64,000 nt of DNA. Origin: Candidatus Manganitrophaceae bacterium (GTDB lineage: Bacteria; Nitrospirota; Nitrospiria; SBBL01; Manganitrophaceae). The stretch covers positions 30,497 through 94,496 of the forward strand of contig JACQEZ010000015.1 of NCBI GenBank assembly GCA_016200325.1. The letters run 5' to 3'. The notes under the pieces were generated by a model. The model was not told the DNA's origin. It was given only the letters and a program-made list of their open reading frames with translations, and did no database searches. The position numbers and the translations under genes were made by a program. Positions 7,068 through 18,095 of this stretch are shown here, piece after piece (the stretch's first letter is position 1; each line of letters begins with the position of its first letter).

Positions 7068-9455
7068 TTATTTCAGATGAAATCGATAGGGAAGGTAAAC
7101 GGAGAAGCGCGATCCTTTCCCGATCTCACTCGTCACATGAACCTCTCCCCTCAAAAGACCGACCAGGTCCCTGACGATGGTGAGCCCCAGGCCGGTCCCG
7201 CCGAACTCCCGCGTGGCGGTGGCGTCGGCCTGGTGAAAGGCATCGAAGATGCGCGGCAGCTCCTTGGACGGAATGCCGATGCCGGTGTCTTCCACCGTCA
7301 TTTCGACCCCTCCTCTTTCCGGGAAATTCCGAACCGCGATTCGAATCTCTCCCTCTTCGGTAAATTTGATCGCGTTTGAGAGCAGGTTGGAGAGGATCTG
7401 CCGGATCTTCTGCGGATCCGATTCGATCACCGGAAGGTCGGGAGGCAGGTCTAGGTCGGTGGAGAACGATTTCCGGGCGATCAGCGGCCACATCCCCGCG
7501 ACCACCTCTCGTGCGATCGGAGCGATCTCCACCTCACCGATCTCGAGCGAGACTTTCCCCGACTCGACTTTGGAGAAATCGAGAATTTGATTGATTAGAT
7601 CGAGCAGCTCTCCCGCATTCCCGCGTACCCCTTCGAGCGCCGACCGCTGCTTCCCGTCAATCACGCCATAAGTCCCATCCAGCAGAAGATCGGTGTAGCC
7701 GAGGACGCTGTTCAACGGGGTTCTCAGCTCATGGGATACATTGGAAATCAGCTGCGACTTCACCCGGCTCGCCGCTTCGGCCTCGTCTGTTTTTTGCTTC
7801 AACTCCTCCTCGGAATGTTTTTGGTCGGTAATGTCGAGCACCGTTCCAATGAAGCGGACCGGCCGATCCGCAGAATCAAAGAAAACCTGTCCGCGGGCCG
7901 CCAGCCAGCGGGGCTGGCCTCCCTGGAGCGGGACCGTCCGGAATTCGATCGAGTATCTCCCCCCGCTCGCCGGATCGATTGCACGGTCGACCGCCTCGCG
8001 CACCCGCTCCCGGTCGTCCGGGTGAACCTGCTGCAAGAAGAGGGAAAAATCGACCTCCGCCTCCGGCGGCAGACCGAAAATCTCTTTACATCGAACCGAC
8101 CACGCCAACGCGCCGGTGACCGGGTTGTAATCCCACGTTCCGAGCCCCGTCGACTCAACCGCCAGCCGCAGCCGGTCCTCACTCTCGCGCAACGCCGACT
8201 CCGCCTTCTTCTGCTCGGTTACATCTCGAAGGGTCGTCAAGAGACACGGCTCCCCCTGCAGCGCCACCTTTTCCAGAGAGAGTTGGATCTGGCGCACCTC
8301 CCCCGACCGGCGGCGGACCGCCACCTCCAAATTGCGTAGGCTTCCCCCCTTCTCCAGCAGCAAGAGGGCCTCCTCTCGCTGTTTGGGATCGACGTAGAGA
8401 TCCAAGTCCAGCGTCGTGCGGCCGAGGGTCTCGTCGCGGCGGTATCCGAAGAGACCGACCCAGGCGTCATTCACCTCGATGAACGCGCCATCCGACTGCC
8501 GGGTGATCGACTGCGCGTCGGGACTCGACCGGAATGCCTTCGCGAAGCGCTCTTCCGAGACCGAGAGCGCCTCCTCCGTCCGCCGCCGCTGCGAGATCAC
8601 CGAGGCCAACACTAAAATGGTCAGGGTCATCGTCCCTATGAACGCTTGGAGCAGCAGAAGCGACTCATTTAGATCACCGGTGAAAAAAGGGCCAAACCCG
8701 CGAAGAGTTCCGCGCATCGCAACGGCCGACATCAGCAGGGTCACCGCGGCCGCCCCCCGCCGTCCCATGCGGAAAGCGACCCAGAGAAGGAAAGGGACCA
8801 CGAGGTATTCGAACGGATAATTTTTGGTGTTGGAGGGAAACCATCCGCCGAAAACGATCTGCTCGATGACAAAAACAAAGAGGAGGAGCAACGTCGCTTC
8901 GAGCCCTTTGCGAAGGGTCAAGCGAGGAAACGGCCGCGCTCCCCAGATCAGGAGGAAAGGAGCCACCGTCAGGTCGCTCACCATATCGCCCAGCCACCAG
9001 GTCAACCCGATCAGCCCCAACTCCCCCCCGCGTGCCACGCCGCCGAGCAGGAGGCTGGTGACACCGAAGGAGGCGCTGATCGCGGTGCTGACGGCCGTCG
9101 CGAGAACGTACTTAAAAATATCGGTCGGCCGATCGAACGCGTGGCAACCGTTCGCGAAAAACCGGACCAACCAGGCCCCGACGACCGCTTCCAGCGTATT
9201 TCCGACTGCGATGCCGAGAGAGGTGGCGGTCGCCCCCGCCGTCGCCAGATTCACCAGGAAGGCGCCGATGAATACACCGGGCCAGAGCCGGAATCCAAAA
9301 AACAGAAGCGCGGCGAGTGAAAGCCCCGCGGGCGGCCAGACCGCCGTCGCGCTGGCGTTGAAAAACGCCAAAGAGAGGCCGAGTCTGCCGGAGAGGAAGT
9401 AGACAGCGATGAAGAGGGGAATCGTCACAAAATGTGAGGGAAAATCTTTTTTCAT
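7068..9455 (-). CDS. MASE1-PAS-PAS sensor histidine kinase
   Basis: Membrane sensor kinase of 795 residues. Seen: an N-terminal MASE1-type block of about eight hydrophobic segments (1-290, with VWPPAGLSLAALLF), PAS 1 (about 300-415), PAS 2 of the PAS-fold-3 kind (about 425-550), a HisKA domain with H-box SHELRTPLNS (near 585) and an ATPase domain with NLLSNAIKF, DTGIGIP and GGTGLGL motifs. It ends straight after the ATPase with no receiver. ATG 9455 is chosen because the upstream 14 codons lack a ribosome site. No response regulator is adjacent, so it is an orphan. It is divergent from nuoA with about 210 bases between. Confidence 0.9.
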   Translation of the reverse strand: MKKDFPSHFVTIPLFIAVYFLSGRLGLSLAFFNASATAVWPPAGLSLAALLFFGFRLWPGVFIGAFLVNLATAGATATSLGIAVGNTLEAVVGAWLVRFFANGCHAFDRPTDIFKYVLATAVSTAISASFGVTSLLLGGVARGGELGLIGLTWWLGDMVSDLTVAPFLLIWGARPFPRLTLRKGLEATLLLLFVFVIEQIVFGGWFPSNTKNYPFEYLVVPFLLWVAFRMGRRGAAAVTLLMSAVAMRGTLRGFGPFFTGDLNESLLLLQAFIGTMTLTILVLASVISQRRRTEEALSVSEERFAKAFRSSPDAQSITRQSDGAFIEVNDAWVGLFGYRRDETLGRTTLDLDLYVDPKQREEALLLLEKGGSLRNLEVAVRRRSGEVRQIQLSLEKVALQGEPCLLTTLRDVTEQKKAESALRESEDRLRLAVESTGLGTWDYNPVTGALAWSVRCKEIFGLPPEAEVDFSLFLQQVHPDDRERVREAVDRAIDPASGGRYSIEFRTVPLQGGQPRWLAARGQVFFDSADRPVRFIGTVLDITDQKHSEEELKQKTDEAEAASRVKSQLISNVSHELRTPLNSVLGYTDLLLDGTYGVIDGKQRSALEGVRGNAGELLDLINQILDFSKVESGKVSLEIGEVEIAPIAREVVAGMWPLIARKSFSTDLDLPPDLPVIESDPQKIRQILSNLLSNAIKFTEEGEIRIAVRNFPERGGVEMTVEDTGIGIPSKELPRIFDAFHQADATATREFGGTGLGLTIVRDLVGLLRGEVHVTSEIGKGSRFSVYLPYRFHLK

Positions 9456-9668
9456 TTTCGTCTGCCGACAGATTCGGAAGTGCGGAGAACGAGGCACGCC
9501 AACGGGTCAGGCGATTATCATAGCACACCATTTCCGAGATTCAATCTTTATCCCGGCCTGGACCTCTTTCAACCCGAAACAATCCTTATCCAAAAAGCTA
9601 TCACCCCCACGGCTAATTGTTTCGCTTCGTCGGCTCCTCCTAGAATGGAAACACAACCTGGATTGGTT

Positions 9669-10040
9669 ATGGACCTTTGGCCCCTCGGAATCTACTTCGT
9701 GCTTGTGATCGCCCTGACGGTCGGAATGCTGACCCTCTCGGCCCTCTTAGGAGAACGGCATCACAACACCTTGACCGACACCCCCTACGAGTCCGGGATC
9801 CTGCCGACCGGCTCGGCCCAGCTTCGGCTCTCCGCCAAGTTTTACCTGGTGGCGATGTTCTTCGTGATCTTCGATCTGGAGGCGGCCTTTGTCTATGCCT
9901 GGGCGGTGGCGGCCCGCGAGCTCGGCTGGATCGGCTGGGGCGAGATCGCCCTCTTCATCGGCGTCTTGCTCGCGGCGCTGGTTTACCTGGCGCGGCTCGG
10001 CGCCCTCGATTGGGGTTCGGCGCGGTGGTACTCCCATTAG
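9669..10040 (+). CDS. nuoA: NADH-quinone oxidoreductase subunit A
   Basis: Small membrane subunit near the quinone site of complex I. Seen: about 123 residues, three hydrophobic helices, the conserved YESGILP loop and the FDLEAAFVYAW segment with the Asp-Glu pair of helix 2. The start is uncertain: ATG 9669 is taken because GGA lies six bases upstream, while in-frame ATG 9645 adds eight residues. First gene of the nuo operon; a gap of about 105 bases with no gene separates it from nuoB. Confidence 0.92.
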   Translation: MDLWPLGIYFVLVIALTVGMLTLSALLGERHHNTLTDTPYESGILPTGSAQLRLSAKFYLVAMFFVIFDLEAAFVYAWAVAARELGWIGWGEIALFIGVLLAALVYLARLGALDWGSARWYSH

Positions 10041-10145
10041 GAAAAAGCGCGGTCAGCGATCCGCTCTGAGCTCAAGATAAGTTAGAAGAGGTCTCGGCCG
10101 ATTGCTTATTTATGATTTACCCATAGTAGAAAGGATCCCCATCGG

Positions 10146-10835
10146 ATGCGCGGCTGGTTTGGCAAACAGAACCCTAAAGAAAATAATCCGAATTCCTCCG
10201 ATCTCCCGAATCCCAATTCCAATGAAGCGCCGCACGGCAACGTCGCCCTCTCCCGGCTCGAAGCGCTCGTCGCGTGGGGCCGGAAGAATTCGATCTGGCC
10301 GTTTAACTTCGGCCTCTCCTGCTGTTATGTCGAGATGGCGACCAGCTTGACAAGCAAGTACGATCTGGCCCGATTCGGCTCGGAGGTGATTCGCGGAACC
10401 CCGCGCGAGGCCGATCTGATGATCGTCTCCGGAACGGTTTTCTATAAGGCCGCTCCGATGATCAAAATGCTCTATCAGCAAATGATGGCGCCGCGCTGGG
10501 TGATCGCGATGGGTTCGTGCGCCAACTCCGACGGAATGTTCGACGTCTACAGTGTGATTCAGGGGGTCGATAAATTTCTGCCGGTCGATGTCTACGTCCA
10601 AGGATGTCCCCCCCGGCCCGACAGCCTGATGGAAGGGCTGCTCCTGCTGCAAAACCTGGTCGGAAAAGAGCGGCGTCCGCTGAGTTGGGTCGTCGGCCCG
10701 CAAGGGGTGCAGCGGCCGGCCTTCCCCGCACAGCGCGAGCTGAAGCGGCCGAAGCGCCAATCGATCGGCCGGCTCACCCCGCCCGATTACGCGTCACACG
10801 ATCTGGCCCTCGGAGGCAAAGATGCCGGGCGCTGA
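10146..10835 (+). CDS. nuoB: NADH-quinone oxidoreductase subunit B
   Basis: Carries cluster N2, which reduces quinone, at the junction of the peripheral and membrane arms. Seen: 229 residues, the adjacent Cys pair in [11 protein letters not shown] (about 58-59), [10 protein letters not shown] and VQGCPPRPD supplying the other two ligands. The C-terminus has a basic Arg/Lys-rich tail of about 40 residues beyond the usual core. AAAGGA precedes the ATG. It overlaps nuoCD by 14 bases. Confidence 0.95.
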   Translation: MRGWFGKQNPKENNPNSSDLPNPNSNEAPHGNVALSRLEALVAWGRKNSIWPFNFGLSCCYVEMATSLTSKYDLARFGSEVIRGTPREADLMIVSGTVFYKAAPMIKMLYQQMMAPRWVIAMGSCANSDGMFDVYSVIQGVDKFLPVDVYVQGCPPRPDSLMEGLLLLQNLVGKERRPLSWVVGPQGVQRPAFPAQRELKRPKRQSIGRLTPPDYASHDLALGGKDAGR

Positions 10836-12570
10836 ACGCCCCTTAATCGAGGCGATCCGAGCCCAAGCCGGACCGGCGCTTCTTTCTGCGCCGCCGACCG
10901 TCGATGGCATCCCGACCTTCTGGATGGCCAAGGAGAAGATTCCGGCGGTGCTCCGGTATATGAAAGAGGGAATCGATCGTCCCTACAAAATGCTTTACGA
11001 TCTGACCGGCGTCGACGAGCGGGCCCGCAACCCCCAGCCCGGTCTGCCGCAGAGCGATTTCACGGTCGTCTACCATCTCTACTCGGTCGACCGAAATGCC
11101 TACGTCCGCTTCAAGGTGCCGCTGCGGGAGAAATCGCCCTCCGTTCAGACAATCACGAATCTCTGGCCGTCGGCCGACTGGTACGAGCGGGAGACGTGGG
11201 ACATGTTCGGCATCGTCTTCGACGGCCATCCCCATCTGGTCCGCATTCTGATGCCGCGCGATTGGGAAGGCCACCCCCTTCGGAAAGACCACCCCGCCCG
11301 GGGGACCGAGCTCGGCCTGAACATGCCCGACCGGAAAATGGTCGAGGAGCAGGAGCAACTCCGCTTTGAACCGAAAGAGTGGGGGATGAAGCGAAGCGAC
11401 GACGGCACCGACTTCATCTTCTTGAATTTGGGACCGCAACACCCCGGCACCCATGGCATTTTACGTGTCGTCTTACAGCTCGACGGCGAGATCATTCTCG
11501 ATGCGGTCCCCGACATCGGCTTTCATCATCGGGGACAGGAGAAAATCGCCGAGCGGCAGACCTGGTATACCTATCTCCCCTATACCGACCGGGTCGACTA
11601 TCTCTCCGGCGTGATCAACAACCTCGCCTACCTCACGGCGCTGGAGAAGCTCGCCGGCATCGATATCCCTCCGCGGGCCCAGGTGATTCGGGTGATGATG
11701 TGCGAGCTGTATCGGATCACCAATCACCTCGTCTGGCTTGGAACCTTCGCCCAAGATGTCGGACAGCTCTCGCCGGTTTTTTACGCCTTCAACGATCGGG
11801 AGCGCGCCTATGCGATCAGCGAGGCGATCTGCGGGGCGCGGATGCACCCGAATTGGTTTCGTCCGGGGGGAACCGCACAAGACCTACCGATCGGATGGGA
11901 GCGGCTCTTCCGAGACTTTCTCGACTATTTTCCGGCGCGCCTTGCCGAATATGAAGAGGAGATCATCCAGAATCGGATTTTTAAAGCGCGGACGAAAGGG
12001 GTCGGGCAGACCGACATCGATGAGGCAATCGAATGGGGAATGACCGGGCCGAACCTCCGCGCCTGCGGATTGGGATTGGACTTCCGGAGGGCCCACCCCT
12101 ATTCGGGCTACAATCAATTCGACTTCGAGATCCCGACCGGAAAGAACGGTGACTGCTATGATCGCGCCCTCGTCCGGATGGAGGAGATGCGGCAAAGCCT
12201 GCGCATCATCGACCAGTGCGTTCGACAGATGCCGGGCGGCCCTTATAAATCGACCCATCCGCTCGCCTCGCCGCCGCCGAAAGAGCGGACGATGCACGAC
12301 ATCGAGACCCTCATCGCCCATTTTTTAAATGTCAGCTGGGGCCCGGTCGTCCCTCCCGGCGAGGCGCTGGGGGCGATCGAAGCGAGCAAGGGGAACAATG
12401 GTTACTATCTGATCAGCAACGGGAACACGACCTCGTATCGGACGCGCATCCGAACCCCGTCGTTCCCCCACATGCAGATGCTTCCCCTCCTCTGCCGGGG
12501 CCGGACGATCTCCGATCTGGTCGCCGTTTTTGGAAGTGTCGATTTTGTCCTCTCGGACGTCGACCGGTGA
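10822..12570 (+). CDS. nuoCD: Fused NADH-quinone oxidoreductase subunits C and D
   Basis: Peripheral-arm protein in which the 30-kDa (NuoC) and 49-kDa (NuoD) subunits form one 582-residue chain. Seen: the NuoC part (about 1-180) has [12 protein letters not shown] and the [16 protein letters not shown] signature; the NuoD part (about 190-582) has [23 protein letters not shown] and the C-terminal FVLSDVDR, and forms the quinone cavity with NuoB. There is no stop or restart between them. Such fusions occur in enterobacteria and several other lineages. It overlaps nuoB and lies 33 bases before nuoE. Confidence 0.95.
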   Translation: MPGAERPLIEAIRAQAGPALLSAPPTVDGIPTFWMAKEKIPAVLRYMKEGIDRPYKMLYDLTGVDERARNPQPGLPQSDFTVVYHLYSVDRNAYVRFKVPLREKSPSVQTITNLWPSADWYERETWDMFGIVFDGHPHLVRILMPRDWEGHPLRKDHPARGTELGLNMPDRKMVEEQEQLRFEPKEWGMKRSDDGTDFIFLNLGPQHPGTHGILRVVLQLDGEIILDAVPDIGFHHRGQEKIAERQTWYTYLPYTDRVDYLSGVINNLAYLTALEKLAGIDIPPRAQVIRVMMCELYRITNHLVWLGTFAQDVGQLSPVFYAFNDRERAYAISEAICGARMHPNWFRPGGTAQDLPIGWERLFRDFLDYFPARLAEYEEEIIQNRIFKARTKGVGQTDIDEAIEWGMTGPNLRACGLGLDFRRAHPYSGYNQFDFEIPTGKNGDCYDRALVRMEEMRQSLRIIDQCVRQMPGGPYKSTHPLASPPPKERTMHDIETLIAHFLNVSWGPVVPPGEALGAIEASKGNNGYYLISNGNTTSYRTRIRTPSFPHMQMLPLLCRGRTISDLVAVFGSVDFVLSDVDR

Positions 12571-12603
12571 GAAGGAGATGAAACGAGAAGAGAGGAGTCC
12601 CCC

Positions 12604-13068
12604 TTGCTCAGTCCCGAGGAAAAAAAAGAGATCGAAGCCGAATTCACCCACTACCCGACCAAGCAGGCGGTCTGCATCGATGCGATGAAGGTCGTCCAGA
12701 AACACCGGGGGTGGGTCTCCGATGAAGCGCTCCGGGACGTTGCCGCGCTCCTCGACATGGCCCCCGATGAGCTCGACGGAATCGCCACCTTCTACAACCG
12801 GATCTACCGTCGGCCGGTCGGCCGGCATGTCATCCTCCTCTGCGACAGCGTCAGCTGCTGGATCATGGGGTATGAGCGGATCCGAGGCGCTTTGATGGAG
12901 CGGCTCGGGATTCGTCTCGGCCAGACGACCGCCGATCATCGCTTCACTTTTTTGCCGAATGTCTGCCTCGGCGCCTGCGACCGGGCGCCGGTGATGATGG
13001 TGAATGAAGACCTTCATCTCGACCTGAAGACCGAAAAAATAGAAAAAATCTTAGAGGAGTATTCATAA
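12604..13068 (+). CDS. nuoE: NADH-quinone oxidoreductase subunit E
   Basis: 24-kDa subunit with 2Fe-2S cluster N1a in the NADH-oxidising module. Seen: 154 residues with CDSVSC and CLGAC supplying the four ligands. It starts at a TTG preceded by GAGAGGAGT; no in-frame ATG near the N-terminus would keep the first helices. It is 2 bases from nuoF, so the two are coupled. Confidence 0.93.
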   Translation: MLSPEEKKEIEAEFTHYPTKQAVCIDAMKVVQKHRGWVSDEALRDVAALLDMAPDELDGIATFYNRIYRRPVGRHVILLCDSVSCWIMGYERIRGALMERLGIRLGQTTADHRFTFLPNVCLGACDRAPVMMVNEDLHLDLKTEKIEKILEEYS

Positions 13069-13070
13069 CG

Positions 13071-14372
13071 ATGCCGACCCTCGAAAAACCGCTCACCCAA
13101 CACCTCCGGACCGACGGAACCCCGCTCGACTTGGATGCCTACGAACAGGCCGGCGGATATCAGGGGCTTCGAAAAGCACTCCAAATGTCGCCGGCGGAAG
13201 TCACTGAGACGGTCAAGCGCGCCGGCCTGCGGGGCCGCGGCGGCGCCGGCTTCCCGACCGGGGTGAAATGGAGCCTCGTCCCGATGGGAGCGGGCGCGCC
13301 CCATCCGAAATATCTGGTCGCCAACGCCGATGAGATGGAGCCGGGCGCCTTCAAAGACCGGCGTCTCCTGGAAGGAAATCCGCACCAATTGATTGAAGGG
13401 ATGATCATCGCCGCCTATGCGATTGAAGCCGATGTCGCCTACATTTTTCTTCGATGGGCCTACCGGCAAGCGCAGGAGGCGCTCTCGCGGGCGATCGCTG
13501 AAGCGACCGAGCGGGGATATCTCGGCCGGGAGATTCTCGGGTCGGGCCACGGTTTGAAAATGATCCTCCACGTCAGCGCAGGCCGGTATATCTGCGGCGA
13601 GGAGACCGCCCTGCTCAACGCGTTGGAGGGGAAACGGGCCAATCCCCGCGCCAAACCTCCCTATCCGCAGACGGTCGGCCTTTGGGGTAAACCGACCGTG
13701 GTGAACAATGTCGAAACGCTCTGTAATATCCCGCACATTTTGAAAAACGGCGCCGATTGGTTTAAGGGGCTCAGCCGGACGAAAGACGGCGGGACGAAAC
13801 TCTACGGCGCGAGCGGCAAAGTGAAGCGCCCCGGGCTTTGGGAGCTGCCGATGGGGACGCCGGCCCGCGAGATTCTCGAAGAACATGCCGGCGGAATGCG
13901 CGACGGCCTCCGATTCCGCGCGGCGATCCCCGGCGGCGCTTCGACCGAATTCATCACCGACGCGCAGCTCGACGTCCCGATGGACTTCGATGCGCTCCGG
14001 ACGGTCGGCAGCCGCCTCGGCACCGGGACGATGATCATCCTTGATGACCAGACCTGCCCGGTGGGACTCCTCTGGAATCTGGAGCAGTTCTTCGCGCAGG
14101 AGTCGTGCGGCTGGTGCACCCCCTGCTGGAGCGGGCTTTCCTGGGTGGAGCAGGTCTTGGGGGCGATGGAGCGGGGCGAGGGAGAAGAGAAAGATCTCGA
14201 GATCCTCCGAGAGCAGACGAAATTTATGGCTCCCGGAAATACCTTCTGCGCCCTCGCCCCCGGCGCGATGGAGCCGCTTGCAAGCGGCCTGAACTATTTT
14301 TGCGACGATTTCAAACGGCATATCGATGAAAAGCGCTGCCCTTGGAGGATGAATGGCGACACTCTACGTTGA
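13071..14372 (+). CDS. nuoF: NADH-quinone oxidoreductase subunit F
   Basis: 51-kDa subunit that binds NADH and FMN and holds 4Fe-4S cluster N3. Seen: 433 residues, the glycine-rich GRGGAGFPTG (about 53-62), FMN-contacting NADEMEPGAFKDR, and the cluster ligands in ESCGWCTPCWSG with a fourth Cys in GNTFCALAPGA. It overlaps nuoG by 20 bases. Presence of E, F and G shows a true NADH-dependent complex rather than the 11-subunit form. Confidence 0.95.
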   Translation: MPTLEKPLTQHLRTDGTPLDLDAYEQAGGYQGLRKALQMSPAEVTETVKRAGLRGRGGAGFPTGVKWSLVPMGAGAPHPKYLVANADEMEPGAFKDRRLLEGNPHQLIEGMIIAAYAIEADVAYIFLRWAYRQAQEALSRAIAEATERGYLGREILGSGHGLKMILHVSAGRYICGEETALLNALEGKRANPRAKPPYPQTVGLWGKPTVVNNVETLCNIPHILKNGADWFKGLSRTKDGGTKLYGASGKVKRPGLWELPMGTPAREILEEHAGGMRDGLRFRAAIPGGASTEFITDAQLDVPMDFDALRTVGSRLGTGTMIILDDQTCPVGLLWNLEQFFAQESCGWCTPCWSGLSWVEQVLGAMERGEGEEKDLEILREQTKFMAPGNTFCALAPGAMEPLASGLNYFCDDFKRHIDEKRCPWRMNGDTLR

Positions 14373-17085
14373 CAACAAACCCTACCCGGCCGATCCGACC
14401 CAAAATGTCCTTCAAAATGTCCTCTGGTCCGGGTTGAATTTGGAATACTTCTGCTGGCATCCCGCGCTGGGGTCGGTCGGCGCCTGCCGCCAGTGCGCGG
14501 TGAAAGCGTTTAAAGACGAGAACGACACGCGCGGCAAAATCGTCATGGCCTGCATGACCCCGGCCGCCGACGGCACGCGAATCTCCGTTGAGCACCCGGA
14601 GGCGAAGGCCTTCCGCGCCGCGATCATCGAAGGGATGATGCTCAATCATCCACACGACTGCCCCGTCTGTGACGAAGGGGGCGAGTGCCATTTGCAAGAT
14701 ATGACGCTGATGAGCGGCCATGTCGCCCGCCGCTACCGCTTCCGAAAGCGGACCTACCGCAATCAGGACCTCGGCCCGTTCCTCAAGCATGAGATGAACC
14801 GCTGTATTCAGTGTTATCGCTGTGTCCGCTTCTACCGGAATTATGCCGGGGGCCGCGACCTGCACGCCTTTCATCTCCGGAACACCGTCTACTTCGGCCG
14901 GGAGCGCGATGGGGTGTTGGAGAATGAATTCTCCGGCAACCTCGATGAGGTCTGCCCGACCGGCGTCTTCAAAGATGCCACTTATGGCCGTCACTATGTC
15001 CGCAAATGGGATCTGCAGACCGCCCCCTCCGTCTGCGTCCACTGCGGGCTGGGCTGCAACATCTCCCCCGGTGAGCGCTACGGCACGCTGCGGCGGAACA
15101 TCAATCGCTACAACACGGAGGTCAACGGCTACTTTCTCTGCGACCGGGGGCGCTTCGGCTACGAATTCGTCAATAGCCCCGAGCGGATCCGGGAGCCGCT
15201 CTTGAGCCGCGAGGGAAAAGCGGTACCGATTTCAAAGCAAGCGGCGGTCGCGCACCTCGGTGGGTTGCTCCGAAAGGGGCGGGTGATCGGAATCGGATCG
15301 CCGCGCGCCTCGCTGGAGGCGAATTTCGCGCTCCGAACCGCCGTCGGTCCCGATCACTTTTTTCTGGGGATCGCCGACGCGGAGCATCGGCTCCTCTCGC
15401 GGATCCTCGACCTTCTTCGGCACGGCCCGGCCCGCACCCCGTCGCTCGCCGAAATCGAACGCGCCGATGCGGTCTTCATCGTCGGAGAAGATGTGACACA
15501 GGTCGCCCCACGGATGGCATTGAGCCTCCGGCAGTCGGTCCGACAGTATGCCCTGGCCGCCGCCGAGAAAATGAAAATCCCAAGCTGGAACGATATCGCG
15601 GTCCGAGACGCAACCAGGGATCTGAAGGGCCCCCTCTTTATCGCCGCTTCGACCGCCACCCGTTTGGACGAGATTGCGACCGAAACCTATCGGGCCGCCC
15701 CCGAAGCGCTGGCGCGGCTGGCGCTTGCGGTGGCGCATGCGATCGATCCGGACGCCCCCGCCGTTCCCGACCTTCCATCCGCGGTCGGCGCCTTGGCGGA
15801 CCGGATCGCCCGATCGCTGCAGACCGCGGAACGTCCTCTGATCGTCAGCGGGGTAAGCGCGAACAGCGACGCGGTGATCGGCGCCGCAGCGAATGTCGCC
15901 TGGGCCCTCTGCGCCGCGGGAAAGCAGGCCGGACTCGCCTTCACCGTTCCGGAAGGAAACAGCCTCGGTCTGACGATGATGGGGGGCCGCCCGCTGAGCG
16001 ACGCCTTCCGCGCCGTCCGCGACGGAACGGCGGAGACCGCGCTGGTCTTGGAGAACGACCTTACGCGCCGTGCGGAGGAGGCGTCGGTCGAGCCTTTTCT
16101 CAACACCGTCCCGCATCTGGTGACCCTCGACGCGCTCCACCACGCGACCGCGTCCCGGTCGGAGCTGGTTCTTCCATCCGGCACCTTTGCCGAGGCGACC
16201 GGAACCCTCGTCAGCAGCGAGGGACGCGCGCAGCGGTTCACTCAAGTTTTTATCCCTTCCGGAGAGATCCGAGAGAGTTGGCGATGGCTGCGCGACGGGA
16301 TGCTTGAGGCGGGCCGAAAAGAGATCGAGCGCTGGCGGGGGCTTGACGATTTGATCGCGGCGATGGCGCAGGCGATCCCGGCGTTGGCGCCGGCCGGCGA
16401 TGCCGCGCCGTCGGCGGCGTTTCGAATCGTCGACCAAAAAATTCCGCGCGAATCGTTTCGTTTCAGCGGGCGGACGGCGATCTGGGCGAATATCAATGTC
16501 CATGAGCCGAAGCCTCCCGACGATCCCGACTCCCCCTATGCCTTCTCGATGGAAGGGTATTCGGGAGAGACGCCGGCCGGTCTCCGCCCGATCCCTTGGG
16601 CGCCGGGGTGGAACTCGAATCAGCAGGCGAACATCAAGCTCCAAGGAGAGGCGGACGACGCCTTGCCGAAAGAGCGCTCCGGCGTCCGTCTGATCGAGCC
16701 GGTAGGGGGGAAAGCGCCGGCTTACTTTCAGGAGATCCCGGCCTCCTTTATCTCCCGCGCCAACGAGTGGCTCCTGATCCCCCGCCATCACATTTTCGGC
16801 TCGGAGGAGCTGAGCCGCCGCGCGCCGGCGATCATGAAATTGGCGCCGGCCCCTTACATCGCGTTACACCCGGACGATGCAAAGCGTCTTCGGGTCGAAC
16901 CGGAGGACGAGGTCGAGGTCGAATGGGGCGGAGCGGCGCAGACCCTGCTGGTCCGGATCGATCCGGCGCTGCCGAAAGGATTGGCAGCCGTCCCGGCCGG
17001 GTTTCCTCCCTGGATGGGGGCGACCCTTCCCGCTTGGAGCCGGATCCGCCCCGCCGCCGGAGGGATGCTGAGGATGGCGTCATGA
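14353..17085 (+). CDS. nuoG: NADH-quinone oxidoreductase subunit G
   Basis: Large iron-sulfur subunit, 910 residues. Seen: an N-terminal 2Fe-2S domain with Cys34, 45, 48 and 67; the His-ligated motif [15 protein letters not shown] (about 97-111); RCIQCYRC plus CPTGVF for a 4Fe-4S cluster; and [10 protein letters not shown] with a later Cys, the extra off-path N7 cluster kept only in some bacteria. The rest is a molybdopterin-oxidoreductase-like body, here without a visible metal ligand. The stop overlaps the nuoH start as ATGA. Confidence 0.94.
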   Translation: MATLYVDNKPYPADPTQNVLQNVLWSGLNLEYFCWHPALGSVGACRQCAVKAFKDENDTRGKIVMACMTPAADGTRISVEHPEAKAFRAAIIEGMMLNHPHDCPVCDEGGECHLQDMTLMSGHVARRYRFRKRTYRNQDLGPFLKHEMNRCIQCYRCVRFYRNYAGGRDLHAFHLRNTVYFGRERDGVLENEFSGNLDEVCPTGVFKDATYGRHYVRKWDLQTAPSVCVHCGLGCNISPGERYGTLRRNINRYNTEVNGYFLCDRGRFGYEFVNSPERIREPLLSREGKAVPISKQAAVAHLGGLLRKGRVIGIGSPRASLEANFALRTAVGPDHFFLGIADAEHRLLSRILDLLRHGPARTPSLAEIERADAVFIVGEDVTQVAPRMALSLRQSVRQYALAAAEKMKIPSWNDIAVRDATRDLKGPLFIAASTATRLDEIATETYRAAPEALARLALAVAHAIDPDAPAVPDLPSAVGALADRIARSLQTAERPLIVSGVSANSDAVIGAAANVAWALCAAGKQAGLAFTVPEGNSLGLTMMGGRPLSDAFRAVRDGTAETALVLENDLTRRAEEASVEPFLNTVPHLVTLDALHHATASRSELVLPSGTFAEATGTLVSSEGRAQRFTQVFIPSGEIRESWRWLRDGMLEAGRKEIERWRGLDDLIAAMAQAIPALAPAGDAAPSAAFRIVDQKIPRESFRFSGRTAIWANINVHEPKPPDDPDSPYAFSMEGYSGETPAGLRPIPWAPGWNSNQQANIKLQGEADDALPKERSGVRLIEPVGGKAPAYFQEIPASFISRANEWLLIPRHHIFGSEELSRRAPAIMKLAPAPYIALHPDDAKRLRVEPEDEVEVEWGGAAQTLLVRIDPALPKGLAAVPAGFPPWMGATLPAWSRIRPAAGGMLRMAS

Positions 17086-18035
17086 TATTGAGGACACTGC
17101 TCTTTAGTATTGCGCTCCTTTTCGTCACCCTCAGCCTCGCCGGATGGCTTACCTGGGTGGAGCGGCGTCTCTTGGCGGTCTGGCAAGACCGGTTGGGGCC
17201 GAACCGCGTCGGCCCTTTCGGATCGCTGCAGGCGCTCGCCGACGCCATCAAGCTCTTTACGAAGGAAGATTGGATTCCGCCGTTCGCCGACAAACCGGTC
17301 TTCGTGATCGCCCCGGCGATCATCATGGCGGCGGTGCTGATGTCGTTTGTCATTCTGCCGTTTGCGCCCGGCGTCGTGCTCGCCAATCTGAACATCGGCA
17401 TTCTCTTTTTTCTGGCGATGTCTTCGCTCACCGTCTACAGCATCGTCCTCGGCGGCTGGTCGTCGAACAACAAATATGCGCTGCTCGGCGGACTGCGGGC
17501 CGCGGCCCAGATGATAACCTATGAGGTCTTCCTCGGCCTGTCGCTGATGGGGCCGGTGCTCCTGGCCGGCTCGTTTCGCCTTGCCGACATTGTCGAGGCG
17601 CAGCGGGGAGTCTGGTTTGTCATTCCGCAATTTCTCGGATTTATTCTCTTTACGATCGCCGGGGTCGCCGAAACGCGCCGGCTCCCGTTCGATCTGCCGG
17701 AGGCCGAAACGGAGCTGGTCGGCGGTTTTCACACCGAATATTCGGGGATGAAGTTCGGGATGTTTTTTATCGGAGAATATCTCGGGATGATCCTCCTCTC
17801 CGCGATGATGACGACCCTCTTCTTCGGCGGATGGCTCGGGCCGTTCCTGCCGCCGGTGGTCTGGTTTCTGCTGAAGAGTGCTTTCTTTCTGATCCTTTTT
17901 ATTTTAATGCGGGCCTCCTTGCCACGGCCCCGGATCGATCAGTTGATGGCGTTGGGATGGAAGGTGCTCCTGCCGCTCGCGCTGTTGAACCTGCTCATCA
18001 CCGGGGCGGCGGTGCTGGCGAGAGGAGGGAGATAA
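17082..18035 (+). CDS. nuoH: NADH-quinone oxidoreductase subunit H
   Basis: Membrane subunit that forms the quinone tunnel with NuoB and NuoD. Seen: 317 residues, eight or so helices, [20 protein letters not shown] near the start, [11 protein letters not shown], and the acidic loop [20 protein letters not shown] that links the Q-site to the proton path. The ATG at 17082 sits in the ATGA overlap with nuoG; longer in-frame versions are shadows of nuoG. A 60-base gap with a hairpin follows. Confidence 0.95.
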   Translation: MILRTLLFSIALLFVTLSLAGWLTWVERRLLAVWQDRLGPNRVGPFGSLQALADAIKLFTKEDWIPPFADKPVFVIAPAIIMAAVLMSFVILPFAPGVVLANLNIGILFFLAMSSLTVYSIVLGGWSSNNKYALLGGLRAAAQMITYEVFLGLSLMGPVLLAGSFRLADIVEAQRGVWFVIPQFLGFILFTIAGVAETRRLPFDLPEAETELVGGFHTEYSGMKFGMFFIGEYLGMILLSAMMTTLFFGGWLGPFLPPVVWFLLKSAFFLILFILMRASLPRPRIDQLMALGWKVLLPLALLNLLITGAAVLARGGR

Positions 18036-18039
18036 ACCA

Positions 18040-18080
18040 TTTCGGAATGCGGATTCCTCCCTTATTCCGAAATCCGCAAT
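18040..18080. repeat. REP-like hairpin between nuoH and nuoI
   Basis: TTTCGGAAT and ATTCCGAAA form a perfect 9-bp stem around a 15-base loop, followed by TCCGCAAT. A related element (shared GGAATGCGGA and ATCCGCAAT words) fills the next gap at 18621-18685. The pair resembles dispersed palindromic intergenic repeats. Confidence 0.6.
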
Positions 18081-18095
18081 AAAAGGGGTTCTACC

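Noticed and set aside
16596..17081. In-frame upstream part of nuoH
   Set aside because: This is a shadow within nuoG; the family N-terminus begins at 17082 in the ATGA overlap.
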